Positions 17,836 through 26,826 of a DNA stretch of 64,000 nt are shown here, one piece after another; position 1 is the stretch's first letter; each line of letters starts with the position of its first letter. The position numbers and the translations under genes were made by a program. The notes below the pieces were generated by a model. The model saw only the letters and a list, made by a program, of their open reading frames with translations, was not told the origin of the DNA and ran no database searches. The stretch spans positions 124,001 to 188,000 of the forward strand of contig NZ_JANQBD010000007.1 of the NCBI RefSeq assembly GCF_024722015.1, in the 5' to 3' direction. This DNA is from Paenibacillus radicis (ex Xue et al. 2023) (GTDB taxonomy: Bacteria > Bacillota > Bacilli > Paenibacillales > NBRC-103111).

Positions 17836-18858
17836 CTATGGGGCTGTTGAGCCTCTGACTACCAGCTCAGCCTTCAACGACGTTGATGATGAGCAGCTGT
17901 TCTTCCCTTCCATCAGCTCTAGCAAGTGCCGCGTGGCGGCCTCAGCTGCTTCCGGACGGGGATAGCGGAGCACGGTCAGCGGCGGATTCGTTTGCGCTGA
18001 CATCAGGATGTCCTCGCAGCCTGCAATCGTCAGCTGCTCAGGCACTGCTATGCCATGGTCACGACATGCAGCTAAGGAGCCTGCGGCCATCAAATCATTG
18101 GCGCATATGAGCGCGGTGAAAGGCAGCTTCTTAACGCTGCCTATGAGCGAGAGCCGCTGCGCCAATTCGGCATAGGCCTGCTCAAAGCGTCCGCCGCCGT
18201 TCAGCCTGTCGGCTGGCTCGAATCTAAGGCCTTCGCTGTTCAATGCCTTGATACACGCCCTAAAGCGCCATTCATAATGATGTATGCCGGCGCTGTCAGC
18301 CATGATTGCAATCCGTTCATGACCCTGCTGCCGTAAATGCTGAACTAGCTCACGCATCGCTCCATGCCAATCAATATCAATCCATTGGCTGCGGATATCC
18401 ATATCCCGATCATCTAGTTCAGTATACGGACGAGTAATAGAAACGATAGGAATTCCTCTAGAGATAAAATAATCCAATGTCTCTGAACTAAGAAATTGAC
18501 CTAACAAAATAATCCCATCGACCCGCCCCATAAATAGCTCCTTCAGCTGTTCTTCCTGAGCTTCCTCATAGGTTTGAAAAAACACGAAATACCCGCTAGC
18601 TTTAGCTGTTGATTCGATAGCCAGAAGAATGCCTGCCTCAAACGGATTGCCCAGAAAACGTACAAGCACAGCAATTTGGTTGGACTTCTTCGTTTTCAAG
18701 CTTCGCGCTACCAGATTAGGCCGATAGCCAAGCTCGCGAACCGCTTCCAGCACCTTCTGTCTTGTTTCTTCCTTGACCAGCTTCCTGTTGTTCAATACAT
18801 AAGATACAACCGCGACGGATACTCCGGCGCGGTCTGCCACCTGCTGCCTGGTTGCCAT
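17836..18858 (-). CDS. LacI-family transcriptional repressor
   Basis: 340 residues. The N-terminal helix-turn-helix TRQQVADRAGVSVAVVSYVLNN and hinge are followed by a periplasmic-binding-protein-like sensor domain (about 60-335), with VDGIILLG and ALICANDLMAAG as typical segments. The start is ATG 18858, eight bases after AGGTGG. It is the last gene of a PhyH-SDR-LacI cluster, 21 bases behind the SDR gene. A candidate operator (20605-20618) lies before the first gene, so autoregulation is likely. The effector is presumably a sugar or the metabolite handled by the two enzymes. Confidence 0.9.
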   Translation of the reverse strand: MATRQQVADRAGVSVAVVSYVLNNRKLVKEETRQKVLEAVRELGYRPNLVARSLKTKKSNQIAVLVRFLGNPFEAGILLAIESTAKASGYFVFFQTYEEAQEEQLKELFMGRVDGIILLGQFLSSETLDYFISRGIPIVSITRPYTELDDRDMDIRSQWIDIDWHGAMRELVQHLRQQGHERIAIMADSAGIHHYEWRFRACIKALNSEGLRFEPADRLNGGGRFEQAYAELAQRLSLIGSVKKLPFTALICANDLMAAGSLAACRDHGIAVPEQLTIAGCEDILMSAQTNPPLTVLRYPRPEAAEAATRHLLELMEGKNSCSSSTSLKAELVVRGSTAP

Positions 18859-18879
18859 ACTTATTGCCACCTGACTTTT

Positions 18880-19650
18880 TTAAATTCCGAACGTTTTACC
18901 GCCATTGACAGACAAGCATTGCCCGGTTATAAATTTGGCCTCGTCAGATGCCAGGAAGGCTACGGCTGCAGCGATGTCGGAGGGCTCACCCATTCGTTTT
19001 AACGGCACGCTGCTTTGGTAGCCTTCCGTATCTGCTCCTTCATGGCGTTCCACCGGAATCCAGCCGGGTGCTACCAGGTTGACGCGAATGCCAAAGGAGC
19101 CTAGCTCATTAGACCATGAGCGCGTCATACCGATCATCGCGGATTTGGCGGTAACATAGCTGGAAAACCGTTCATTTCCCAGCTGTACCACCTCACTCCC
19201 GATGTTAATGATACTGCCTGCCGTCTTAGCTTTCATGCCAGGAAGCACGGCTTTGGTTAACAGCAGCGGAGCCTTAACGAAAAACTCCAGCTGAGCCAAA
19301 TAAGTTTCCCAAGATTCCTCTTCGATTGGAACCATTGGCTGGGGTCCAGTCGCGTTGTTCACCAGCACATCAACAGAGCGGTCAAATTGCTCCTCAGCAT
19401 GCTTTATAAGTCGGTCTACTTCTGTCTCATCGGTTATGTCGGCGCGAAACGCCTGTGCAATACCACCTGCTTCGGCAATTAGCCGTACCGTATCTTCAGC
19501 ATCCTTACTGTTGTTGGCATAATTCACGGCCACTAGCGCTCCCTGCCGTGCCAGTTCAACAGATATCCAGCGGCCCAAACCTCGTGAACCACCTGTAACC
19601 AATGCCAGTTTGCCAACACATTTTCCAGCTTTTTCATTATGATAGCCCAT
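18880..19650 (-). CDS. Short-chain dehydrogenase/reductase
   Basis: About 256 residues of a classical SDR. The cofactor motif is TGGSRGLG, then NNATG, and the catalytic Ser-Tyr-Lys is in NIGSEVVQLGNERFSSYVTAKSAM. The C-terminus ends GQCLSVNGGKTFGI. The Asn in NYANNSK after beta-2 points to NADP(H), typical of FabG-like enzymes. The start at ATG 19650 has AAAGGAG 12 bases upstream, a little far; an upstream start at 19692 would give 14 further residues. It sits between the dioxygenase and LacI genes, so it probably oxidises the product of that pathway. Confidence 0.88.
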   Translation of the reverse strand: MGYHNEKAGKCVGKLALVTGGSRGLGRWISVELARQGALVAVNYANNSKDAEDTVRLIAEAGGIAQAFRADITDETEVDRLIKHAEEQFDRSVDVLVNNATGPQPMVPIEEESWETYLAQLEFFVKAPLLLTKAVLPGMKAKTAGSIINIGSEVVQLGNERFSSYVTAKSAMIGMTRSWSNELGSFGIRVNLVAPGWIPVERHEGADTEGYQSSVPLKRMGEPSDIAAAVAFLASDEAKFITGQCLSVNGGKTFGI

Positions 19651-19733
19651 TCCTCTAATACGCTCCTTTAGTAAGCTCTTACAATACTTCATAAACTGGC
19701 AGGACGGGACGAAAAAGCAGGCTTTATCAGATG

Positions 19734-20570
19734 TTAATGTGCATAGCCACCTTTACCTGCATCCCCGAGATACAACTGCTTTAATGGTACCATAGATTCA
19801 TTCGGAACATAATATTTAAACGGATTGTCATCTATCACACCTAATAGCTGCTTGCGAATAGGAGTCGCATTCTTTAACAGGTTTTCTGAAGCAGTTCGAT
19901 AGTCAATTGGACGCATCCATATTGGGCTGTAGCCGAGAAACAGCTGCCTACGGGTGAAGCTTGAATGATTAGGCGCACCGGCATGCCATAAATTTTGTGC
20001 GAATACAAACACGTCACCAGGCTTGCCACACACCTGCACCTCCCCTGATACCGAATCTCGCACATCCTGCTTGTCAGGCGTAAAAGGCTTATTATGGGAG
20101 CCCGGAATAATTTTCGTATTGCCGCGGTTCGGCTCAGACATATCGCTTAAAATATAGCAGGTCTTGATATAATAGTTTGAGGTAATGTCATGAATGCGCG
20201 GAAATTGCGGGTGAGGCCCATCCTGATGCCAATTAATAAAGCTGTGCGATTCAGTAGCAACATCCTGCGGGTTAGGTTTGCGGATCGTAAGATGGGAAAT
20301 ATGCAGTTGAATGTTAAACCCAAGCAGGTTCACCATCAGCGGCAACAGCGTCGGTTCATCAATTAAAGAAGCAATCTCCGCATGACGCTCCACGCTGTTG
20401 TAAATATTATGCGCTAACGATTCCGGCTCCTGTTCTATAACCTCATCAATAGCCTCATTAAGCCGATCCACCTTCTCTGGAGTCAATACATTACGAAGCA
20501 GTAAATAGCCTTGCTCATTAAACTCTTTCATTAATTCAGGGATATTGAATCCGGGCGTGTTTGTGGTCAT
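19734..20570 (-). CDS. PhyH-family Fe(II)/2-oxoglutarate dioxygenase
   Basis: 278 residues of the phytanoyl-CoA dioxygenase (PhyH) family. The iron facial triad is HxD in NWHQDGPH with the distal His in NLWHAGAPNHS. The Arg in FTRRQLFLGYS is the likely 2-oxoglutarate anchor. Bacterial PhyH proteins hydroxylate many kinds of small molecules; substrate unknown. It leads the PhyH-SDR-LacI cluster and lies 196 bases downstream of the solute-binding protein gene. Together they may take up and oxidise one compound. Confidence 0.87.
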   Translation of the reverse strand: MTTNTPGFNIPELMKEFNEQGYLLLRNVLTPEKVDRLNEAIDEVIEQEPESLAHNIYNSVERHAEIASLIDEPTLLPLMVNLLGFNIQLHISHLTIRKPNPQDVATESHSFINWHQDGPHPQFPRIHDITSNYYIKTCYILSDMSEPNRGNTKIIPGSHNKPFTPDKQDVRDSVSGEVQVCGKPGDVFVFAQNLWHAGAPNHSSFTRRQLFLGYSPIWMRPIDYRTASENLLKNATPIRKQLLGVIDDNPFKYYVPNESMVPLKQLYLGDAGKGGYAH

Positions 20571-20604
20571 AGGAACATCTCTCCTCTGTTAATATTAATA
20601 ATAA

Positions 20605-20618
20605 TTTACTCGTGTAAA
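20605..20618. promoter_or_regulatory. Candidate LacI-family operator before the dioxygenase gene
   Basis: TTTAC-TCGT-GTAAA is a perfect 5-4-5 inverted repeat located 35 bases upstream of the dioxygenase start, in A/T-rich promoter-like DNA. The LacI regulator encoded at the end of the same cluster is the natural candidate to bind it. The assignment is inferred from symmetry and position only. Confidence 0.45.
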
Positions 20619-20766
20619 ATAAATTTCAAAAAAATTTGGCTTCCTCATAAATGTTCTTCCAATCTTATCCTAATTCCCGCTTCAGCCTTCTATACTTTCT
20701 GAGTAAGGGGAGGTAACCTCCCCTTTGCTATCATTGTATGATTGAATTTCATCTTCGTTTACATAC

Positions 20767-22332
20767 TTATTTTAAATAACCCAGATCCTTCAATTGCTTC
20801 TCAGCTGCGTCCAAATAAGCTTTATAATTCATCGAGGTCTCCAATGTTTTCAAGAAGCTGTCGTACTCGGACAAGGGCCGCTTGCCATAAATAAACTTAG
20901 CCAGCTCTTCTTCGATATATCGTGTAGCGTCGGCTGCGTTATACCCGTTAGGATAATCGACAAATCCGTTTAAAGCTTGAATCCTTGGCTGTTTGTTAGC
21001 AAATTCAATGAACGGCGTCTGCTTCGCGAACTTCACTTGCAAATACTCCATTTCCGGGCGTCCAGTAAATTGGTATAGCCAGAAATATCCGCCTTCTTTT
21101 CCCATTAAATCTGTTGGAATCACTTTATTTCCGTCCAGATTATAATGCTTGCCTTTCACTCCATACTGCACCAATGGAGAGCCGTCTTTACCAGAAACGT
21201 AATTTAGCAGCTCGAACACTTTTTGCAGCTTTTCAGGATTTTTCTCCAAAGCCTTTGGAATGGCATATAAAGCAGGCGTCTTGCCAATATCCCAAGCGCT
21301 TGCGAACTTCAGCCCTCCCGGACCTTTAACTGCATCCACTTGAATCCATTCAGCCTTCGGATTAACGGCTTTAATCTGCTCATCAAACTGCTCTTTGGTC
21401 ATGTTCGGCCAGTCAATATAAATGATGCCTGCTTGCCCTTTAATAGCTTTTTGCTGATGCTGCAGCCCTGAGTTCGCCAATAGCTCAGGGTCGACAGCAC
21501 CTGAATCGGTCAGCTTCTTAATAAATGCGAGTGCATCCTTCATACCCGGATCGAATAAGGCGTTAACCAGCTTATTATCCCTAACATAAAGACTCGGGAA
21601 GCCTGCATCAAAGCCAACCCCGTAAGCGCCGAAAATCGTATAGAACGCGCCTAACTTGCCTCCTGTAATACCGAAAGTATCCTTCTTGCCATTACCATCC
21701 GGGTCCTTGTCAGCAAATGCTTTGGCCACTTCCAGAAGCTCGTCGGTTGTAGCAGGAACCTTCATACCCAACTTATCCAACCAATCCTTGCGGATAAAAT
21801 ACGTATCATAAGGGATTTGCGGGGACTTCGCTATGGCGTACACTTTACCGTTCATCGTCCCTTTTTTCAAGCTATCCTCACCGATAAAATCCTTAACTGG
21901 CTTCAGCTTATCCATATAGGATGTAAGATCTAATAGAAGCCCCTGATCGGTAAATTGCTTCAATTGTTGTCTGTCGACAGCAAACAGATCAGGGAAATTG
22001 GCTGACGCCATACGCACGTTCAATTGATTTTTGTAGTCATCCTGAGACGCATACACAGTCAGATTAATATCGGTTCCCAGTGCTTTGTCCAGCTCTTGCT
22101 TAATAATATCTTGATCCGGTGAAGGCAGGCCACCTCCGGTTTCGATAATGTTCAGCTTCACGGGGCCTGTGCTTTTGGCAGCAGCCGGAGCTGGAGCCGG
22201 TGTATCCTTGGAAGCCGGTGCTGCCGCAGGTCCAGGCGTAGTCCCAGTGCTTGCGCCGCCGCAGCCTGCAAGCAGTGTACCCCCAATCATAAGAAACGCC
22301 ATTGAAAGCGTAATTGCTTTTTTTTGTTTCAT
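20767..22332 (-). CDS. Extracellular solute-binding lipoprotein of a carbohydrate ABC transporter
   Basis: 521 residues. The signal peptide ends in the lipobox LAGC, followed by a Pro/Ala-rich linker (about 27-55), then a family 1 solute-binding fold of the long LplA/YtcQ type found in Paenibacillus. It should capture a sugar or oligosaccharide at the cell surface and pass it to the two permeases encoded upstream. No ATPase is encoded here; such systems usually share the MsmX-type ATPase. The start follows AAGGGG. The substrate cannot be deduced. Confidence 0.9.
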   Translation of the reverse strand: MKQKKAITLSMAFLMIGGTLLAGCGGASTGTTPGPAAAPASKDTPAPAPAAAKSTGPVKLNIIETGGGLPSPDQDIIKQELDKALGTDINLTVYASQDDYKNQLNVRMASANFPDLFAVDRQQLKQFTDQGLLLDLTSYMDKLKPVKDFIGEDSLKKGTMNGKVYAIAKSPQIPYDTYFIRKDWLDKLGMKVPATTDELLEVAKAFADKDPDGNGKKDTFGITGGKLGAFYTIFGAYGVGFDAGFPSLYVRDNKLVNALFDPGMKDALAFIKKLTDSGAVDPELLANSGLQHQQKAIKGQAGIIYIDWPNMTKEQFDEQIKAVNPKAEWIQVDAVKGPGGLKFASAWDIGKTPALYAIPKALEKNPEKLQKVFELLNYVSGKDGSPLVQYGVKGKHYNLDGNKVIPTDLMGKEGGYFWLYQFTGRPEMEYLQVKFAKQTPFIEFANKQPRIQALNGFVDYPNGYNAADATRYIEEELAKFIYGKRPLSEYDSFLKTLETSMNYKAYLDAAEKQLKDLGYLK

Positions 22333-22416
22333 TGGAATCCCCTTCCCTATATTTCATTTTATATATTGAAGCGGTGCCTTGGCTCCAGCTGCAGTCCGGA
22401 GCGACGGTTCCGTCGT

Positions 22417-23277
22417 TCAACCCTTCACAGAGCCTAACAGCATACCTTTTGTAAAATGCTTCTGAATAAACGGATAGATCATTATGACCGGCAAGCTGGC
22501 GATAACTACGGATGCCATCTGCATCGTCTCGGTGGGCAGCATATTCTCCGCATTATCCATTGGCTGCTGGGTGAGCATTAATATCTCACGAATAACAACC
22601 TGAAGCGGGAACAAAGTGCGGTCAGTCACATACATAACGGCTTGAAAAAATTCATTCCAATGCCCAACCAAATAAAACAAGCCTATCGTTAGCAATGAAG
22701 GTACAGACAATGGAATAACAATTTGCAGCAATATGCGAAACTCCTTCGCACCGTCCATTCTTGCGGATTCGAACAGCTCGTCAGGAAGATTTTCAAAAAA
22801 GCTTTTCATAATGAGCACATTAAAGCTCCACACCGCATTAGGTAAAATCATCGCCCAAACCGAGTCAATTAATCCTAAAGCTTTAACAATTAAATAAGTC
22901 GGAATAATGCCGCCACTAAACAACATCGTAAACACTACAAGGAGAAGGAACCATTTACGCCCCGGCAGCTTCTTGCGACTAAGCGGATAAGCCATCAGCG
23001 CTGTCAATATCAGATTGATAATTGTTCCAACGATCGTAATGAAAATGGTAATCCAGAACGCTTGTGGAATGTTCGATTCGCTAAACAGCTTATGGTAAGC
23101 AGTGAATGTCACAGATTTCGGTATCAATAGGAAACCGCCATTTTTTAACACCTCGGAAAAAGGTGTGATGGAAACGGATACAACATACATCAGTGGAAAA
23201 ATTGCAGCTAACCCCGCTATTCCTAGTACTATATAAACAACCGTATTGATTAAACGGTCCTCCATGCCTCTTACCAT
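22417..23277 (-). CDS. Carbohydrate ABC transporter permease, LplC/YtcP type
   Basis: 286 residues with about six membrane segments. The EAA loop is FESARMDGAKEFRILLQIVIPLSVP (about 180-205), which docks the ATPase. The start ATG at 23277 overlaps the end of the preceding permease gene by seven bases, indicating translational coupling. The binding-protein gene follows after 84 bases. Confidence 0.9.
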   Translation of the reverse strand: MVRGMEDRLINTVVYIVLGIAGLAAIFPLMYVVSVSITPFSEVLKNGGFLLIPKSVTFTAYHKLFSESNIPQAFWITIFITIVGTIINLILTALMAYPLSRKKLPGRKWFLLLVVFTMLFSGGIIPTYLIVKALGLIDSVWAMILPNAVWSFNVLIMKSFFENLPDELFESARMDGAKEFRILLQIVIPLSVPSLLTIGLFYLVGHWNEFFQAVMYVTDRTLFPLQVVIREILMLTQQPMDNAENMLPTETMQMASVVIASLPVIMIYPFIQKHFTKGMLLGSVKG

Positions 23278-24245
23278 ACTCCCTCATCCCCCCATCTTTT
23301 AGACAGATGATTAGAGCCTAACACCAGGAATAAGCCTATTGCCGACTTGAATAAGCCTACTGCCGCACCCAGACTGAAGTTCAACTGCTGCAGACCGGTA
23401 CGGAACACCCATGTGTCTAAAATATCCGCTACTTGATACACTTGAATATTGTACAAAATATAGATTTGATCGAAGCCCGCATCCATGATGTGACCAAGCT
23501 TTAATATCAGCAGCAGCACAATGACATTACGAATTCCTGGCAAAGTGATATGCCAAATCATTCTCACGCGGCTTGCCCCATCCACTCTTGCTGCCTCAAA
23601 TAGGGTCGGATCAATTCCAGTCATAGCAGCCAAATAAATGATAGCTCCCCAACCGAGATCCTTCCAGATTTCTGAGCCGACCAGAATGCCCCGAAAATAA
23701 TCCAAAGAGGTCATAAAGCCAATGGCGTTGCCACCGCTTTCTTCAATCCACCGATTGAATAACCCAGAGCTTTGGGACAGCAAGGCAATCAAAATACCGT
23801 AAATAATGACCCAAGAGAGGAAATGCGGCATGTAAGTCAACGTTTGAATCACTGTTTTGAACCAACGATTGCGGCATTCATTAAGAAGTAAGGCCATTAC
23901 AATCGGCGGCACCATGCCAAAAACCAATTTGTAGATCGAGATTAAACAGGTGTTGATCATTAGTTGGCTAAAATAAGGTGAGTTAAAAAAGGTTGTGAAA
24001 TGCTTATACCAAGGATCTGCCCACGGACTGCTTAAAATTCCATCCAAAATACTAAAATCTTTAAATGCAATAATGACCCCATACATAGGTAAGTAACGGA
24101 AAAGAATGTAATACAGAACACCAGGCAGCAGCATGAAGTAAAAAGCTCGATGTGCCCAAACATTTTTGCCGAGGAGCTTATATTTCGATTCCTTATGCTT
24201 AGCTGCCGATAAACTATCCATCGTCAACTGCTGATTCATTCTCAT
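23271..24245 (-). CDS. Carbohydrate ABC transporter permease, LplB type
   Basis: 324 residues, six predicted membrane helices, with the EAA motif in FEAARVDGASRVRMIWHITLPGIRN. It partners the LplC-type permease to form the channel. I use ATG 24245 because GGGGAG lies seven bases before it; the in-frame TTG at 24269 has no SD. It is the first gene of the transporter operon. Its leader region contains the inverted-repeat element at 24313-24950. Confidence 0.9.
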   Translation of the reverse strand: MRMNQQLTMDSLSAAKHKESKYKLLGKNVWAHRAFYFMLLPGVLYYILFRYLPMYGVIIAFKDFSILDGILSSPWADPWYKHFTTFFNSPYFSQLMINTCLISIYKLVFGMVPPIVMALLLNECRNRWFKTVIQTLTYMPHFLSWVIIYGILIALLSQSSGLFNRWIEESGGNAIGFMTSLDYFRGILVGSEIWKDLGWGAIIYLAAMTGIDPTLFEAARVDGASRVRMIWHITLPGIRNVIVLLLILKLGHIMDAGFDQIYILYNIQVYQVADILDTWVFRTGLQQLNFSLGAAVGLFKSAIGLFLVLGSNHLSKRWGDEGVW

Positions 24246-24312
24246 TGGTTTGCTCCCCTCTTCTTTCAATCTAAAATCTCTTTTCTTACCAAACCATTTC
24301 TTTTAACTTTTT

Positions 24313-24950
24313 ACCCACCCAAACCCTCTTTTCTTTTTACCCTCCCAAACCCTCCCTATAGGGAGGGCTCCAAGGGCTCTGCCCTCTGGACACCCTCTAA
24401 GTGCTGGGGATGGAATTTCGGTTGACGCTCCTTTGCAAACGAAGTACGTACAGCGTTTTCGTCCCTACGGGACACACTTTACCTTGGGTTTTCCGGCACA
24501 TTGCAATTGATCCTCTTATCCTGAGACATTGGGATAGTGTCCATAAGTGACTGACTCATTGGCATAGTGCCCATAGGTCACTGAGCTATTGGGATAATGC
24601 CCATAAGTCACTGTGACATTGGGAGTGCATATAAGTCACTGAGTTAACGGGATAGTGTTCATAAGCATCTGAGCCGATAGGATGTCACCATTAGCAAAGA
24701 AATAGTGCGCCCTGAAGCTTATTCAATCGAATCGCTGACGCATCTCGGGAGATAAGAACATTTAAAAGGCTGGAGCATCAACTGAAAGTGTGTCCCGCAG
24801 GGACGAAAGCGATCCTACACTAACGTACCCAAGGAGCATATCGCGTAACTCTCCCCCCAGCCTTTTAGGGTGTCCAGAGGGCGGCAGCCCTTGGGGCCCT
24901 CCCTCTCAGGGAGGGTTTGGGTGGGTTGGTGTAAGAGGGTTTGGGTGGGT
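24313..24950. mobile_element. 638-bp non-coding inverted-repeat element (MITE-like)
   Basis: The outermost 18 bases at each end are perfect inverted copies (ACCCACCCAAACCCTCTT at 24313-24330, reverse complement at 24933-24950). The inverted similarity continues for about 167 bases per arm (24313-24480 against 24785-24950): a CCCTCCCT/AGGGAGGG palindrome, CAAGGGCT, CCCTCTGGACACCCT, and TTTCGTCCCTxCGGGACACACTTT at the inner ends. The 304-base centre holds 30-bp tandem repeats. No credible coding sequence is present, and no clear target-site duplication is visible. It could be a non-autonomous transposable element, a structured RNA or a very large attenuator. Confidence 0.6.
24521..24690. repeat. 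Degenerate 30-bp tandem repeats, about 5.5 units
   Basis: Units start at 24521, 24551, 24581, 24611 (28 bases long), 24639 and 24669. An approximate consensus is CTGAGxCATT, GGGATAGTGC, CCATAAGTCA. Similarity is highest in units 1-3 and decays in 5-6. The units are contiguous, without spacers. They form the centre of the inverted-repeat element. Confidence 0.8.
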
Positions 24951-24970
24951 CATTACTATAACTTTATTTT

Positions 24971-24984
24971 AGCAAGCGCTCTCA
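24971..24984 (-). promoter_or_regulatory. Candidate cre (CcpA) site upstream of the sugar ABC operon
   Basis: AGCAAGCGCTCTCA matches 12 of 14 positions of the cre consensus TGWAANCGNTNWCA. It lies just downstream of a possible minus-strand promoter (24991-25021), where CcpA would block transcription. A second cre-like sequence, TGTAAACGCTTTAT at 25026-25039, lies upstream of that promoter. Confidence 0.45.
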
Positions 24985-24990
24985 CAGGGT

Positions 24991-25021
24991 TCTATACAGT
25001 GATCTTGCGAAAGTGTATCAA
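24991..25021 (-). promoter_or_regulatory. Possible promoter of the sugar ABC operon
   Basis: On the minus strand TTGATA (25016-25021) is followed after 19 bases by TATAGA (24991-24996). The spacing is long, so support is weak. The position between the histidine kinase stop and the inverted-repeat element, next to cre-like sites, makes it the best candidate for the transporter promoter. Confidence 0.3.
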
Positions 25022-25035
25022 TTTTTGTAAACGCT

Positions 25036-26826
25036 TTATTCTTTGAATGAGAGTTCAGGCAGTTCAATACGAATCAGGGTACCAACCTCCGGTACACTGG
25101 CAATACGAAGCCCATATTCTGCACCAAAATGAAGGCGTATACGCTCCTGCACGTTCATAATACCGATACCTGTGAACCGATGTTTGCTTGGCGCCTTTCT
25201 TCGTTCGGAGAATACGCTCTCCAGCTGTAGAGAGCTCATCCCAAGGCCATTGTCCCGAATTATTATCATTAATTTTCCGCGGCGTACAAAGGCGCGGATA
25301 CGAATGAGTCCCTGAACCTTTTGAGGCGCCAAACCATGGAAAATTGCATTTTCCACTAATGGCTGCAAGGTGAGTTTTAATATTTTGCATGACAATGCAT
25401 CTGGAGCCACGTCCATTTCAATATTGAATTTATCGCCATACCGCACCTTTTGAATATGTGTATACATCTTCAAGCCTTCAAGCTCATCCTCCAATGTGAC
25501 AAATTCGCTGCTTTTGTCGAAGCTGAATGACAACAGTCCGACAAGTGAGCGAATAGTATCCCGGACCGCATCTGTTTTATGCTGTTTCGCCAAACTGCTT
25601 ATGCATGCCAACGTATTGTATAGAAAATGAGGCGCAATCTGGCTTTGCAGCATTTTTAGCTCATACTGATTTTTGCGCATTTCCATTTCCTTCGTCTCGG
25701 TAAGCAAATGATGAATACGCTCCATCATAGCGTTATAGCTTTTGGCCAGACGGCCAATCTCATCCTCACGTTGAACCGAAATGCTTGGGAGTACCTCCAT
25801 ATCGCGCACTCGGTCCATTTTAGCAACCAGCGTACGTACCGGATACGTAACATAGCGACTCATCATATAAGTGCTGATCAACAATATGACAACCCACACA
25901 AATGCAGCTGTCTTGTAGTTGTTGTACAGACTGATAATATTTTGATAAAAATAACCATCCTCAATAAATGCAATGAAGTACCAGCCCAGCTTGTTCATTC
26001 CAGATTTTACTGCAACAAGCTTCCCCTTAGCTCCATTCAACTCGGTAATGCCAACAGGCAGCTCACTGATCCGGGAAACAAAGCTGCTTTCCAATTCAGG
26101 AGGAAACACGGCCGTATTATATGGTAGCAGCGCATAATAATACAGCGGCCAGCTTGCATCGAACGTGTTGACAACATTGTTTTTATTGGTGACAATGGTG
26201 AACGTCTGATTCCGCGTATTCATAAATTGTGCCAGCATATTAGTAAGCCTGATCAAATCGATTTCTATGACAGCCATTCCTTTTACTTCATCGTCTGATT
26301 TAGATGTTATAGGCAGTATGAAGGCAACGGTTTTTCCTGAGAGGGGAGAGTCATAGGGCTCGCTGATCATAATGCCGTAACTGCTCTTAGCTTGCTTATA
26401 TAGCGCTGATAAGTGAGGATTTCCAATGATATCAAAGTAAACCTGAGTATTAGACATAACCTTGCCATCCGCCCGGACCAAATATAAGGTTTTATACAAA
26501 GTACTGTTTTTCTCTGCATATTTGCGGAGCACTTCGATAGCTTCCTGCTCCTTCCCTTCGTCCAGCAGATCATCCCGAGTGGAAAGAAGCAGCAATATAT
26601 TTTGAACATTATCAAGGTAGGCATCCAAATATAAGTTTGTACGATCAATTATGACTTTTGCATCTGTAAGCACCTGCTTACGGAACAGCTGCTCGGCATC
26701 CTGCAAATTATTCCAAGCCAGCAGACCGAATAAAACAAGTGAGCCCGTAAATAAAAATATAAAATACTTGATCGCAATACTGCGGCTCTTAAACCATTTG
26801 GAAGCTTTTTTTATCATACCGTTCAA
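25036..26826 (-). CDS. YesM-type sensor histidine kinase
   Basis: 596 residues. A transmembrane helix at about 18-40, an extracellular dCache-like sensor (about 45-290), a second helix (about 305-322) and a HAMP segment (about 325-375) lead to the His_kinase domain with IAPHFLYNTL (phosphorylated His near 397). The HATPase domain has LVENAIFHG, DNGLGM and GIGIMNVQERI. The start overlaps the end of the response regulator gene by four bases (ATGA), so the two are co-translated. Pairs like this in Paenibacillus control neighbouring sugar ABC genes, here the operon at 20767-24245. Confidence 0.92.
   Translation of the reverse strand: MNGMIKKASKWFKSRSIAIKYFIFLFTGSLVLFGLLAWNNLQDAEQLFRKQVLTDAKVIIDRTNLYLDAYLDNVQNILLLLSTRDDLLDEGKEQEAIEVLRKYAEKNSTLYKTLYLVRADGKVMSNTQVYFDIIGNPHLSALYKQAKSSYGIMISEPYDSPLSGKTVAFILPITSKSDDEVKGMAVIEIDLIRLTNMLAQFMNTRNQTFTIVTNKNNVVNTFDASWPLYYYALLPYNTAVFPPELESSFVSRISELPVGITELNGAKGKLVAVKSGMNKLGWYFIAFIEDGYFYQNIISLYNNYKTAAFVWVVILLISTYMMSRYVTYPVRTLVAKMDRVRDMEVLPSISVQREDEIGRLAKSYNAMMERIHHLLTETKEMEMRKNQYELKMLQSQIAPHFLYNTLACISSLAKQHKTDAVRDTIRSLVGLLSFSFDKSSEFVTLEDELEGLKMYTHIQKVRYGDKFNIEMDVAPDALSCKILKLTLQPLVENAIFHGLAPQKVQGLIRIRAFVRRGKLMIIIRDNGLGMSSLQLESVFSERRKAPSKHRFTGIGIMNVQERIRLHFGAEYGLRIASVPEVGTLIRIELPELSFKE

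Noticed and set aside
24521-24690. CRISPR array
   Set aside because: The 30-bp units are contiguous, without unique spacers, and no cas gene is in the window.
24790-24972. 60-residue Gly/Pro-rich frame in the right arm of the inverted-repeat element
   Set aside because: It translates the G-rich repeats only; no SD, and it spans the terminal inverted repeat.
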